NCBI RefSeq assembly: GCF_910596095.1
Contig: NC_056535.1
Span: 20,290,505 to 20,354,504, forward strand
Source: Thunnus maccoyii
Taxonomy: Eukaryota > Chordata > Actinopteri > Scombriformes > Scombridae
Direction: 5' to 3'
DNA: 64,000 bases
In this document: piece by piece, positions 23,436 to 36,454 of the stretch
Position numbering within the stretch: position 1 is the first letter of the stretch
How the letters are laid out: every line of letters begins with the position of its first letter
The notes under the pieces: generated by a model
What the model was told of the DNA's origin: nothing
The model's input: only the letters and a program-made list of their open reading frames with translations
Database searches by the model: none
Program-made: the position numbers and the translations under genes

Positions 23436-25003
23436 GTACTCTATCTGACTTGATATTGTACAGTAAGACTTGGTTTTACCGCCACCACACAGACATTTTA
23501 CGCCCATATCTCTAGAAGTCATCGTAAACCTAAATGAAAGCAGGATTTGTGTTGCAATATTAAATCCTAACTACCACAAGGAGCATGACAGGGTTGTTAT
23601 CAGCATGAATGATTTTAACAGCGACTTAAATCATTTTTAACACAGCTCTACCAATGAGACATAAATGAAAACTGTATTTTTCAGTACAACAAACAAATTT
23701 AATATCAATCAAGTTATTAGCACAGAGGTATAAACTTCTAGCTTTGCTGCCATACTTTCAGGTACCTGAAATATGTAGATCATTTCGTCTCAAGATCATT
23801 TGATAAGGATTATGTACATCAATAAACATTTTCATAAATGCACACTGCAGTACATTGTATTCTGTACAGATTTGCCTTTACCATTACAACAGTGTTGTTA
23901 TATTGTTAGAAGAGTTGTTCAAGTTAGTAGTTTTTGTTAGTTTTTTTTTTTTTCAGTAGCCATAAATCTACAACGGGTGAAGTATCGAGGCAAAAGCTGT
24001 TATCTGCAGTGTCTCCATTCTCAACGACCACAGTGACGGTTACAGTGATAACCACTGCGCCACAGTTCAACCTTCATTACTATTACACACAGGAGATTTG
24101 CATTCAACTTTTGGCGTGTTATAGTAAATGGGCTGAAAATGATTGTGTGCTTAATCACTTTTTGTCTATATTTGTAATTGAGATTTGTTTTCACTTTGAC
24201 ACAGAAGTTTGCTGTGATTCTGTTAGAATTACTGAATAAAGTTCAAAGGATGGGGGTGGGACCCTAATGGGGTTGTTCTTTTGACAGGCACTCTGTATCT
24301 TCCATTAAGAGCACACAATGCTCCTTAAACATAAAACTTCATGGAAAGATGTAAGATGTGCTGCTTTTCCTGGATTTGTCTTTCAACAGACCAAATGCAT
24401 CATTTATAAAATAGCAGTGATAAAAATTACCTTGTTCACCACAAATAATCTTTCTAATCATAACTAGGCACATGCACAGCACTCACCATGTAGCACATAC
24501 CCCTGCTGATGCAATTTAACCTTCCCGGTAAACATTTGATCACATGCTCATGTGTGCACCATTCAAATCAAGTCCATATTTTTTCGTTGCTCATGGTCTC
24601 AGCACGGAGAGTTTTATGTCTGTTATCAAAACAGAAAGCAAACCCAATATGTTTCATATTTGTAACGTCTTGCAAGATATGGAGAGAACGTAGACCATGA
24701 AGCCAAAATGAAAAATTCAGGTATGCAGAATAAACTTCTGCTCAAAGACCAGTGTTGACAGGTCACAATAAATATCTCACAGATGCTATGAGGTCAATTA
24801 TGCAGATACCTGTATGACACTGTTGGCATGCATGAAAAGTGACAATGGGTATTTCTAAGAACAGCTGTCAGTAAGTTTGTCCATCCAGAATGCATTGATG
24901 ATGATGCTTTTTCTTTAAGTAAACTTGAGGGTGCATTCAGTGTCTCTGGGAGATGTTAACTGTCCAGCTTGCACTTGGATAAAATCTGAAGACCATTGTC
25001 CTG
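23436..25003. other. Intergenic, glyctk-tcta, including the tcta 3' UTR
   Basis: No exon with matching splice sites is visible. The open frames at 23934-24239 and 24509-24700 are AT-rich and look random. The right end should be the tcta 3' UTR; no clear minus-strand AATAAA was seen near it. Confidence 0.4.
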
Positions 25004-26273
25004 TCAATCTCGATGAGTCTTCAGGGTGTCTCCTGCTGTGCTTTCCCTGCAACGACAAAATGACATTACAAAATAGTACTATAGTACAACTGAAGCATGA
25101 CAAAATAGCTTTGATTCACCTTTTACCCCACCACCACATATTGGTATTTAGAACTGCAACGGTTAGTTGATTGACAGAAAATTAATCTGCAACAATTCTG
25201 ATAGTCAATTTATCGTTTTAAAGAATTGTTTAAGAAAAATGCTAAAAATTCTCTGGTTCCAGCTTCTTAAATGTGAATATTTTCTTACTATCTGTGATAG
25301 TAAACTTGACTTCTTTGGGCTGTGGATTAGTAAGGACAGAACAAGACATTTTTGGTTGTATCTTGGGCTTTGTGAAAGAGTGATGAAAATAATCAGCAGA
25401 TTAATCAATAATGATGAACTATTCACTCACTATAGCATCACTTTCTATAACACTGCATCACTGCACAAGTGTAGATCTGTATATCTACATCTTATTCATC
25501 TTTTAAACTGCTCGTAGTAATTTATATCATGCACATCAGCACTTTATGCCTAAATTGCACTCTGGTTAGATGCCAACTGCATCTTGATGTTAAGTACTTG
25601 TTCAATGACAAGTTGAATCTAATCTGATCTAATAATGAAAATAAGCGCTGATTGCAGCCCTGCTGGTTTAGATGAGAGAACATATTCACACTATCAATTC
25701 AACTTTGCAACCAGAGGCAGTCTTACTCAACAATTAAAGATTTTAACTCAATCATATTTCAGGCTATAAAACACTGATCTCAAAACTAGTCAGACTTGGC
25801 TTCTTCGAGCTCTAGCTCCGGTAAGAGTATGTAATAAAGTATTTACAATTATTTAAAAAAGAGAGAGAGAATTAAAATATATAGCAGACAGTGTTAGCAG
25901 GGTGGGCTACCTATTACATGCTCTGACACCTACCATCCACTCAGGTGAGGTACAGTATCAGGTGTGCCTCCGTTTTGTCCAGTCCCTGAACATCAAAACA
26001 CACAGTTAATGAAGTAACTGGATTAGCAAGCGATACAGAAAAGGACAAAAAAAAGAACTCACCTTGTCGATAATACATATCGTTCACTGTATCCCCGTAG
26101 ACCTTCCATGCAAAATGAATCGCGATGAGACTAAAAATTAACCAGCTTAATAAGATTTTGAATATGGAGACTCTCATGTCGTTGGCGAGCCAGTCGTCCA
26201 CAAACTCGGAGAGAAACGACAAGCAGCTGTCGGCGATGCGGGATAAAAACTCAAAGTCCCACGGTTCCTCCAT
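25004..26273 (-). CDS. tcta: TCTA (T-cell leukemia translocation-altered) small membrane protein
   Basis: TCTA is a small conserved membrane protein with no known enzymatic activity; human TCTA is 103 aa and has been linked to osteoclast fusion. Three exons, 26063-26273, 25934-25985 and 25004-25046, give 101 aa. Human has [20 protein letters not shown]; here the match is SEFVDDWLANDMRVSIFKIL, followed by a hydrophobic segment LSWLIFSLIAIHFAWKVYG (about residues 42-61) and the tail GTGQNGGTPD. The last exon restores the conserved C-terminus W-ESTAGDTLKTHRD (human WEMAANEPLKTHRE). Reading through the exon 2 donor (GGATG then gtaggt) would give a false stop directly after W, so the third exon is easily missed. 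It is head to head with mon1b. Confidence 0.93.
25155..25663. repeat. hAT-like MITE copy 4 (tcta intron 2)
   Basis: It starts gaactgcaacggttagttga and ends agcgctgattgcagccctg, with termini inverted relative to each other. The inside has 'gtgatagtaaacttgacttc' and 'aatcagcagattaatcaat'. It is the same family as copies at 13441 and 48132. Confidence 0.65.
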
Positions 26274-28892
26274 AGTGTCAGCTTATCCGGCTATTGTGGG
26301 ATAAAAGGAGAAAACTTTCAGTCCGTTGAATAATTATAAAAACATCAATCTAGATGTAGCTAGGTAGCATAACACATCCTGTTCGCCATATCTACCGTTA
26401 CGATGTTTGTGTCAGCGGTTGAAGAATAGGAGATGACGTAGGTTACGTAGCGCAGCCCCGCTAGCTCACAACTATGAAGATCCAACAAAAAATGCTAACA
26501 TTTCTTTTTCAGATAAGCTATATGTTCAATAATTGCTATACAAAAGTATTTCGGTATCTACTATACATCTACTTATTAACGACGAATCACGGAACGTTTT
26601 GTTCTCAAACCGACACAATAATTAAGTTAGCTAGTAGCTACGTCGGCTGTCTGTGAAATTGTCTTGGCTAAGATGGCGAGTTTGATCATGGAAAGCGATT
26701 AAATTCAGAGATATTTATTGGAGACGGTGTTCAATACGTTTGATTAAATCACCAAAACACCCCAAAAATACTTTATGTATTTTTCAATTCACAATACTGT
26801 GTCCATGTGTTTTGGTTCAAGGAGTGACCGTGTTAACTGGTGACTCGTCATGATTGTTTGCAGTGACAGCAGCCGTTGAAAACACTAACACGTAGCTGTC
26901 CTCGTATAAGCCTGATCAATTTGACTTTAATCAATATATACTCAACTTGTTTATTATCTACGCTAATAGTTTACGTAAGTTAAATTATGCTCAGCAAGAC
27001 GCATTCACCTCTCGTAATGTTTCTTATAATGCGGGAAACAAAACGTACCATATAAATTGGCAGTGCAGTTACAGCCTGTTTTGGGATTTTATACAGCTTT
27101 GTGGCCATCCGGTTTGATCAACCAAACGTCTATTTAACTTGTGACCCACCGATGTGGGAACGAGATTCAGCGTTACATCTACTCTTGACAAGCTAATATT
27201 TGAAAAAGATTAATTTCAGAAAAACAACTGAAGAACGGTGAATGCTTCTTGTTGACGACACCCTTTCATTTACATAATGCAAGACAAAAACGACCAGCCG
27301 AACATATACTGTGTTCAACATTCAATTTAAGAGAATTTAAGGCTTTCACAAGGACACCTGCGTGTTCTGCTCGTAATTTCAACGGCTGCCGTGACCGCGA
27401 CAACCACACCATTAACACGGTCACTCGTTGAAGCGGAACACCCGCAACGTGCGTACGTCACGTTGCGGTTTGTTTAGAACGTATCCTGAGGGGCGGGACC
27501 AACCGCGGCATCCAAGCAGCCTGATTGGTCAGCTAAGCATGTCATCAGAGATTCCGGATGTCTGCTGTGGTAAGAGGAAAATTTGTTTTTCTGCTTCTCA
27601 TACCTGACAGCTTGTTTGCAACCCGGGGCCGCCGATGAAAGTCAATGTAGCAAATTAGATATACAACCCGACGTTTCAACGGTACACAAATCGTAAGTTT
27701 TACTCTTTGTCTCACCTGTCTAGTTTTATTTGACCACGACAGCTTGCGTGCTCAGTGTTAAGCCGAGGCCATGAAATTGATCTGTGTGTGTGTGTGTGTG
27801 TCGCTTGCTAGCAGGTTAGCCGCATAACTACTGTCAACATTTACTGAGTTGCATCAGAATTTACTGTCAAATATTATGAGGATGGATAAGTAACCTTCCC
27901 AGACGGCGACAAGCTAACATTAGCCTAATAGATAATGTAGACTAATTAATTAACAAACATTAACTCGCCAGGTCTGGCGGTCAAACAACACTTACTTTTT
28001 TCCTCTACGTGCAACCGACTGTTCTTTATCTGTAGTGTAATATCAGCCAGGCTGCTGGTAAATTCAAGAGTCTGTTCTGCTCTTGTAATTCTCCCCTATA
28101 AGTTTTCCACTGTAATCATGTGACCAGACGACTTGTCCAGTATCAGTGCTGCTATTCATGAGAGTCTCAAGATGCATGCTGTCTGTCTCAAGGTTTTAAA
28201 GGACGAGTTCGCAGTTTTCCAAGTCTGTCTTAAAACAACAGTCAGGAGCCCAAATAAACATTGAAATAAGTTTTTCTTACCATAATCATTCCTCCTGTTC
28301 ATACTGGCCATTAGAAGATCCCTTCATAATGCACTTACAATGTAATGTTTGTGAACATCCACAAGCCTCCTTCTGTGCAAATATTTATTTTAAAGTTTAT
28401 CTGAAGCTAATATGAAGCATTGTCCAAACGAGTCAAATCAAGTAGATATCTTTCAATGTTACAGTCTTATTACTGCCAAAGTCCTTCTTTTTGTTACTAT
28501 ACTTCCATCGCAGCTCAAGAGGGAAACACTGTATGAGGAAACACAACAAGGAAAAACTGTAAATGTGGCAGATATCTTCTTTATGTCTCATATAAGCTTC
28601 AGATAAACTTCAGACAAACTTTGTGGACACACTGTGAATTTTGGCCCCATCAAGTACACTGAAAGCGCATTTGAAGGGGATCTTTTAACAGCCATTATGA
28701 ACAGGAGGAATGATTACAGTGAGGAAAACCTCTTTCAGTGATCATATGGGCCCTTGACTGTTGTTTGAAGACTGAAAAACTTGACTTGAAAAATTGTGAA
28801 CCTATCCTTAGTAAGTTACCATGGCTGGAATATGTTTTGAGTTTGGACTTTTGAGGTTTTATTTGTCTTTCTTTTTACCTTCAGTGACTGGG
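26274..28892. promoter_or_regulatory. Divergent tcta/mon1b 5' region
   Basis: This stretch holds both promoters. Near 27489-27500 a GC box (ggggcgggacc) and at 27524 an inverted CCAAT (attgg) precede a probable mon1b 5' non-coding exon, roughly 27545-27692, ending at the donor atc then gtaagt. A (TG)n microsatellite follows at about 27782-27802. Upstream of tcta, 26280-26470 has several CpGs but no box I would name. A foldback element fills 28196-28812. Confidence 0.5.
28196..28812. mobile_element. Foldback MITE, copy 1
   Basis: The left end reads taaaggacgagttcgcagt; the right end, on the other strand, reads taaggataggttcacaattt. The similarity continues inward, for example 'aatcattcctcctgttcata' at about 28284 and its reverse complement at about 28692, and 'agaagatcccctt' against 'aaggggatctttt'. 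The two halves therefore form an imperfect hairpin about 300 nt long per arm. The open frame 28412-28606 lies in the loop and is not a gene. Confidence 0.75.
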
Positions 28893-31800
28893 ATGGTATC
28901 ATGGAGAGAGACAGTCATCAAGAAGGAGAGGCACAGGGAGTGAAGATTTGTGATCCTCCCTCTGAGAGCAATCCACCAGGTAAATAAATAATCAAGAGTT
29001 AGAAGGGATGAATGTAGTTCATTAAAGCCATAATAATTTTTCAGCTCACCTGTCTTCATTTTCATTACTCATTTCATGATCTAATTTTGTTTTCAGTGTA
29101 CACCTTGGCGACTTCTCTCTCCCTTTTGGGTAATCACATGTTTCCTGATCCGGTGGAGAAAAGCGACAGTGGCACTGCAAACAAAGAGGAGCCTGCAGAT
29201 TCATTCATTTCAGACATCACCGCAGAGGAGCCCAGTCTGGATGCAGAGCCTCATTCTAACCAGGTAACAAAGCTAGACACCGATGAGACGGAAAACCCTG
29301 AGTGTCAGAACATCGCATCCACCCAGCCACCTGACAGAGGAGCCGAGGATGCCGTGGACAATGACCAGAATGACTCTGGGGAGTTTGTTGTTACAATGCT
29401 GGCCAAGGCCAAGCTCGAGGAGCAGGGTTTAGGTGTGAAGGGGAGGTCATCTCCTTTGTTGGAGGCAGGCACCCAGGAATCTCCTGCATTTATGTCTCAT
29501 CGTGACGAGGATGTGACAGCTGAAAGCTGGCGGCAGCACAGAAAGCATGTTTTTGTGCTTAGTGAAGCAGGCAAGCCCATCTATTCCCGGTACGGCAGTG
29601 AAGAGGCTCTTTCATCTACAATGGGAGTCATGATGGCACTGGTGTCTTTTGTCCAAAGTGGAGATAATATCATCCGCTCAGTGTATTCAGGTGAGAGTAG
29701 GCATCAGTCATGATGCAAATCTGACAGATTTTATCCATAATTATTTATTTTCTTCAGACTGTAGGTTCTGTGACATTACTGTGAATGTCACAGGTGATCT
29801 AACATTTTCAACTCATGTGTGAGAGCAGGGCTCATTCACTGCTACTTTCTATATAAATAGAAACTCATCGTTCACTCTTGTGATTAATAAGTTAAGATTT
29901 AGGACACTTTACACATCTATAAAAATGCATTGTGGGCTTGTTAGCAATAGTGCATATGCCATGGACACTATTCTTTTTTTATTCTGTTGTGGGAATTTTT
30001 GAGGGCATAAATGTACACAGTTAGAATTTGGACACTCAGATAAAATGGTGTACAGTAAATATAGAGCACTATAGAGAGAATCAGGAGTGATTTGAGGCAT
30101 AGCCCTATCTATCAAATCCTAATAGATCTATTTTGGATCATTTATCACCAATACAAAAATGTCTATTTTATCATAGAGATATCTTCATTTACAGTATTTT
30201 TTAACATTCACTTTGTATTTATTTGATTCAGTGTTTTATTGGTAAATGTCCACCACATTTACACTCACGTCCACAATATTTTTGAGCACAGAGTGTTGAT
30301 TATTGTTTGTGGACATTCACTTTATTATCAATATGATCCTTAATGTTTGTCCGTGTCTTTTTCTTAAAAATGTTCTTCTTTCCATCAGAGGAGCACACCG
30401 TGGTTTTCTTACAGAAAGGGCCTCTTGTGCTGGTGTGCGTCTCGAGCAGTCGTCAATCTGAGCAGCAGCTGCGTGGAGAGCTCCTCTATGTGTACTATCA
30501 GATCATCAGTATGCTCACCCAGGCCAGCATATCTCGCATCTTTGAACACAAGAAAAACTACGACCTGAGGAGACTACTGGCGGGCTCGGAGAAGATTCTG
30601 GATGGCCTTCTCAACCTGGTGGATTCGGACCCTAGCTTCCTGCTGGCTGCAGTGCACTGCTTGCCCCTAGCTTCTTCTCTCAGGGACTCTCTCAGCCAGA
30701 TCCTGCAGAAAGCGATCACCCCCAACCTGGTATTCTCCATCCTCATTGCCAAGAACCAGCTACTCACCATCGTCCAAGAAAAAAACGTTATCGAGGACAG
30801 CAGGCTGGAGCCCGCTGACGTCCACCTCCTGCTCAACCTCATCGGAGCCTCTTCTGCCTTTCAGGCTGGGGAGATCTGGACTCCCATCTGCCTCCCTCTC
30901 TTTAATCCTGACTGTTACTTTTATGCATACATTTCTTACCTGGACCCTCCAGAATGCACCGTTTGTTTGCTGCTGCTCTCAACAGACAAGGAAGCTTTCT
31001 ACGCTGTGGCCGAGTGCAAGAGGAAGATAGAGGAGGCCATGGTGGCTCAAAACTCCCTGAGCCTCATCGCTAAAGCCCAGTCGTACAGCGTGAGCCAGGT
31101 GGGCGTCTCAGACCTCAGACACTTCATGTACAAGCCCTTTGATGTGCCAGACAACTACCGCCAGCTCACTCAATTCACCAGGTTTGTGTGTTGTGTCATT
31201 GTCTTCGCAACTACAGGAGGGATATGTGGACCTAAACTAGAAAATTAAATAATAACGCCTAATATCTTTTTGTAATTTTCTAAATTACAAAAAGATGGGA
31301 CGATGATGATGGCTCACTGCTTAGAATTTCAAGGAAAAAGAAATACTTTGAAGGCTTTTGCACAAAATAAATTCCCTGTGTAGGAGAAAGTATGAAAGCC
31401 AATTTACTTTTAAGAAAAAATGTAGCTTAGCGTTGTTGAAGTTTACAGTTTACAATGTTGTTCATTTCACTGGGTAACTCAGAAGATCAGTGTTTCTGAA
31501 ATAGGCCTACTAGTTACAAAGACACTTAAAAATAAAAATGGAAAGACATTTAAATGATCTTCTAATAATCCTCCCATTTAACTTCACTTATTTCATAATG
31601 AGCTGAACTGAAAGCATGAGGTGTCCTATTACAGGAGCCAGCAGCCAGTTGAAACCTTGAAAATGGAATTATACAAATAATCATCGAGCTACACTTAAAA
31701 TAATTTTATTTATACAATATAGCACTGTTCAGAACAATGTCACAAAGAGCAAGAAATCTCACTTAAAATTATGTCTGAAGCTGCCTTTTGTTAGGCTCTG

Positions 31801-34266
31801 TGCAATTTCGTCTCCTCACTGTTGCGAAATAAAGATGGAAAAATTCAGCATCATAGCCCCTCTGTTATGTCTCTGCATATCACTGCATATTTTTTTTTTT
31901 AAGTGAAAAGGCTTTCTTTTGTGTCTAACCCTGACATCCAATTTGTTGCTACATGTAGCCCAGAGATGGAGGCACCATACAGCAGTGAAGAGGAGAAAAT
32001 GAGACTGCTGGATCTTTATCGTTATATGCACAGCCGCATCCACAGCACCTCACGACCCCTCAAGCTCATCTACCATGTCGCTGAGAGGGAAACTCTGCTA
32101 GCCTGGGTATGTATCTGTGTTTAGGGATACATTGACATTGTTATAATAATAATTGTAATGAACTTTATTCGTATAGCACCTTTCATACAAAATGCAGCTC
32201 AAAGTGCTTCACATTAAAAAGATAACAATAAAAAAAAGATAAATGAATAAATAATTGAGAACATTAACAGGAAGAATAAAAGGTTATATTGTGCAGCTTC
32301 TCAACACTGTTTTTGTGTGTAGTGGATTACTTGACAGAGGTCTGTCTAAATAGAGTTAAACGCACAATATGTCATTTCAGCCGCTAGGGGTCTCTCAATC
32401 AAAACAATAACAAAAGACGGAGTGTGATGACGGTGTGAAGTAGCAAGGGATCATGGGAGTTGTTGTCCTCGTTGTTAAATCATGGATGTATACAGAGAAC
32501 GAGCGAAAGTCACTAGTGCCCATGGTCTATGGGCCGCACAATGCGGAAGGTCCCGGTACTTTCATACCGGGAAGTCGGGGCCCCGTCTCCGACGCTGTAT
32601 CCAGTTCTCTTTATACATCCATGTGTTAAATAACTAGCTTCACCGGGATAGGATTACGCCAGTGTTAATTATTCGGGATGTTTTTACCGGGAGCCGAATT
32701 ACCCGCAGAGGTCTCCTTCTCTCCAGAACAAACGGACCCGGAGATTACAGGTAAAAACACTGAATAAAGCTGTTTCACCTAAAAAAAAAAATAAAAAAAA
32801 ATCAGTGTTTCTCCGACGATGTACGGCAACGACCGGACGTCCGGTACGGGCTGTTAGCCGAGCTGCTGCTAACACCTGTTCGGTTTATTTCTCTTATAAC
32901 GTAAGAACCAGACGTTCGGTCGGTCTCTCCCGGGAGCCGAATTATCCGCAGAGGTCTCCTCCTCCCCCAAAACAAGATTAAAATCGTTAAAAATACTATT
33001 TAAAGCTGTTTCACTTAAAAAATCAATATTTCTCCGACGATGTTTGGCGACCACTGGACGTCCGGTACGGGCTGTTAGCCGAGCAGCTGCTAACGTTTGC
33101 CCAGTTTATTTCTGTGATCACTTAAGATCCAGATGTCCAATGACTAAAATCCTTCTTCCGGCTAAAAGATATAGTTAAAAGCGACCTAAATTTATAATGA
33201 AAATGTGGCTTAAAACTGTATAAAAGTCAAGAATAACAGTTTCTGTGGAACAAACACAACGGCGATCTATTATCTTGGAAGTGTGTAAGTTACTCTTTGA
33301 CGCCATTGTAGCGAACAAACACAGCGCCGCCGTATGCATCTTGTGCGTGTTTACTCTTTGGTAGAGGAGGTATGACGCCATTGACATGGGACCAAATGAA
33401 ACGGTCCGTTACTTTGATTAAATTACAGATTTCTCTGGGTTTGAAAATTGTTGGAAACATTTGGTATAATGTAAGGACACAACTCAACAACATATATAAC
33501 ATAGGTCTAGTTGTTTTTAGACATTTTAATGTGGAATAATTACATATACCTTTTTAAAGACTTTTCAGTCACATAGTAACCACTTAACCCACTTTTACAT
33601 GTAAACTCAAGAAATCAGGTTACACAGGTAACCAGACAATGCGTTTACATGCACTATGGTAACCTGGTTTACATATTTAATCTGGAAGCACTGCAAACTT
33701 ATTTTAACTAGTGACGCAATTTGCTTTTTTTATTTTTATTTTTTATTTTCCTGGGTGTGTGTGTGTGCCCAACTTTTCTTTACAGCACAAATGCTCCGCT
33801 GTTACTTTCCCTGTGTGAAGTCTTTGTCAAGCACATGTTTACTTATGAAAAGCTGACTAGAAGTCTGGTTACCTGTTTACAGGGTTCTCTAGGAGAAATC
33901 TAGCTGTGGAAAAAAGGTTACATGAAGTTGAAGAAATCGGCTGGATCAAGCCGATTGTAACCCAGATATTTAAGTGCATGTGGACGACCAGTTGTTGTTG
34001 TCTTCACCTAACGATGTCTGTTTTCGTCCCTGCTGTAGGTCACAAGTAAATTTGAGCTGTACACCTGCTTTAGTCCTCTGGTGACAAAGGCCTGTGCCAT
34101 TACTGCTATCACTAAGCTTCTGAGGTGGATCAAAAAGGAGGAGGACCGCCTCTTCATCAGATACCCCCCAAAGTATTCAACCACCCCAAACCCCAGCAAG
34201 AGCTCTCGAGGTGGAAAATCTGACCAGCAAGACTCCACAGATAATGGCTTCTTATCTCTTCTATAA
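28893..34266 (+). CDS. mon1b: MON1 homolog B, Rab7 GEF subunit, five coding exons
   Basis: Mon1 with Ccz1 forms the guanine nucleotide exchange complex that activates Rab7 on late endosomes and autophagosomes. Exons 28893-28980, 29097-29690, 30389-31181, 31959-32106 and 34039-34266 give 616 aa. The first ~180 residues are acidic and poorly conserved. The first longin domain begins [20 protein letters not shown], followed by [19 protein letters not shown]. Further matches are [60 protein letters not shown] and [15 protein letters not shown]. These, and the end DNGFLSLL, match MON1B (FKPLDIP-, [11 protein letters not shown]-, -NGLFTGL) rather than MON1A. The ATG at 28893 was chosen because the one at 28901 soon meets a stop. 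Intron 4 holds several repeats. Confidence 0.95.
32145..32290 (+). repeat. SINE/LINE-derived 'actttattcgtatagcacc' repeat
   Basis: It reads aatgaactttattcgtatag then cacctttcatacaaaatgca and gctcaaagtgcttcaca, a common teleost retroposon end, followed by A-rich sequence. It lies in mon1b intron 4. Confidence 0.6.
32355..33440. repeat. CpG-rich composite repeat with a 242-bp tandem duplication
   Basis: Inside mon1b intron 4, two successive copies start with ccgggagccgaatta at 32688 and 32930. They share 'tccgcagaggtctcct', 'taaagctgtttcac', 'tctccgacgatgt', 'acgtccggtacgggctgtta' and 'gctgctaac'. A 144-bp segment before them (32482-32625) is bounded by catggatgtata and its complement. Composition is unlike the flanking DNA, so it was probably brought in by a transposon. 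Confidence 0.6.
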
Positions 34267-35400
34267 GACTCTCCTAGCGCTACTATAGTGGCTCTGCCTC
34301 ACTCAACAATAGTTTGTACACTGGTTCCAAGATATTTTTGAACCTTCTTTTGACACTTGTTGGACTTGACAGACATTGACTACTGGAATCAAACACTACG
34401 TTTTACACTATTTAAGAGAGCTCTTTGAAACTAGTATTATTTCTTTACCTTTAAGAAAGCATGTCATTGCATCACTGCTTTCGATCAGAAACAGTCAGGG
34501 CAAAAACAGCGTTGCGAAATAGTGCGTTTTAAATTGAACTGTGGTAGAATATAATTGCAATGATATTTAAATGTTTTTATATTGTTTTATTACTGAAACA
34601 AGACAGAAATTTTCCTCATGGACAGTGAATGTATCACAGACAGTTCATTCGCCTATGCTATAATTATACATGGTCTCTTTCTTGTGTGAGTTTAGAGGAG
34701 ACGAAGAGAAACATGAACTACCTTGCTCAGACTAGTTTTCATATGTCGATTTTTTTTTTTTGCTCATGTCACAAAAACATTTAAATGTTACAAAACAGGA
34801 TATGCAAGAAATGAACTTATGTTGTGTTTTTGGGTGCGTTATAAACTGGAATAACAACAACTGGAACTGACAGAACAGGGATGGGCTATCATGTGTCACA
34901 GAGCGCTAAAGAGCAGACAGTTTTTCATTTTAACTGAAGACATTATTTCATTCTGCTGTTGAGGTCCTTGTGTCGAGTCAACAGCGAAATTACGTGATGA
35001 TCTTGAAATGGAAATTCACAGCCCTCCATGAATTTGGTTGCACCTCACTGTGACAGAACTTGAACACTTATGCAGATAACAAGTAGGAAATCCCAGCCTG
35101 TTACACCTGATCACGTTACCATTGTCACTGTTAGTGTTTTCATTGCTACAAGTCGGAACTTATGAGTCACACAATGTTTTTTCTGCAGATACTTCTAGTA
35201 CAGTTGTTACTTGACTCCTAATGAGTTCAGACGACTTTATCTTTTTTGGATAATAGTTTTGTAAAGATGGTCTATAAACAGTAGCCTCATCCTTGTGTCC
35301 TCTGAGGAATTTCCTGTCAATTGAAGTCTTAAGAGTATGTCTATAGTATTATGAAATAAATCCCAGGTTGCACAAAGATACAGCTGTCTTAATTAAGTGG
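34267..35400 (+). other. mon1b 3' UTR
   Basis: There is no coding frame. A plus-strand AATAAA at 35355-35360 is the best candidate for the end of the mon1b transcript, giving a 3' UTR of about 1.1 kb. Confidence 0.5.
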
Positions 35401-35779
35401 GAAAGTTTTATATCAAATGTTGCAAAAATGACCTTTAGTAATGCTTTATTTTATGGTCTGTAATTTCTTTTAATTATTTCCTATGAGTTTGCATGAAATA
35501 ATTATGTAATTTGAAACAAATCATTGGAAAAATAGAGACAATTGATTAACTTAATATTAATTCATTTTCAGTTAATTGCTAATGTAACCTAGAGAGTCTT
35601 TTAGTCAGTGCTCAGCAGGTCAGCTTAACATGTAAAAATTGGATATTTGTCTACAGGCAAGCATTCACTTCAACAAGTAAGAGGAAGCAAGTTACCAATA
35701 ATGAACTGGGGTTTAAACGGAGCGGTTCTTTCAACACCACATCACGTCATTTCTAAGAACATCTGAGAAAATGATGAGG

Positions 35780-36412
35780 TTTTAAAGGACATGTTCACAG
35801 TTTTTCAAGTCTGTCTTAAACAATAGTCAGATGCCCAAATGAACATTGAAATGGGTTTTTCTTGCCAAAATCATTACTCCTACTGGACATTAGAAGATCC
35901 TTCATAATGCACTTACAACATAAGTGGGAGCCAAAATCCACAAGCCTCCTTCTGTGCAAAAATGTATTTAAAAGTTTATCAGACACTAATATGAAGCTTC
36001 AGCTGTCCAAATGAGTCAAATCAAGTAATTATCTTTTAACATTTAGTCTTTTTAGTGCCAAAGTCCCTCTTTGTGTTACTATACTTCCACCACAGATCAG
36101 CAGGGAAACACAAAGAGGGAATTTGATGCTAAAAAGACTGTAAATGTTGAAAAATATCTCATTTGGACTGCTGAAGCTTCATATTAGCTTAAGATAAACT
36201 TTAAAATGCATTTTTGCACAAAATGACTGTGAACACACTGTAAATTTTGGCCTCCATCACTTACATTGAAAACACATTTGAAGGGGATCTTTTAACAGCC
36301 AGTATGAACAGGAGGAATGATTACAGTGAGGAAAACCTCTTTCAGTGTTCACATGGGCCTCTGACTGATGTTTTAAGACAGACTTGAAAATTGTGAACAT
36401 ATCCTTTAAGGA
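35780..36412. mobile_element. Foldback MITE, copy 2
   Basis: It has the same ends and order as the copy at 28196: ttttaaaggacatgttcaca at the left and attgtgaacatatccttta at the right. The inner pieces 'tcattactcctactggacat', 'acaagcctccttctgtgcaa' and 'aacaggaggaatgattacag' also recur. The arms again fold on each other. It lies in the same orientation, 7.6 kb away, on the other side of mon1b. Confidence 0.75.
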
Positions 36413-36454
36413 CCTATAAAATCAAGCGTTACTAACGTTTAAAGAGACTCTTAC

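Noticed and set aside
25930-25932. In-frame TAG as the tcta stop codon
   Set aside because: It falls in the intron if the GATG/gtaggt donor is used, and the spliced product restores the conserved LKTHR end.
17800-26000. A mir-135 hairpin near glyctk, as in human
   Set aside because: I scanned by eye for the mature sequence on both strands and did not find it.
28412-28606. 64-residue open frame upstream of mon1b
   Set aside because: It lies in the middle of a foldback MITE and has no homology.
28901-28950. Second ATG (MERDSHQ) as the mon1b start
   Set aside because: That frame reaches a stop within about 17 codons, whereas the ATG at 28893 stays open into exon 2.
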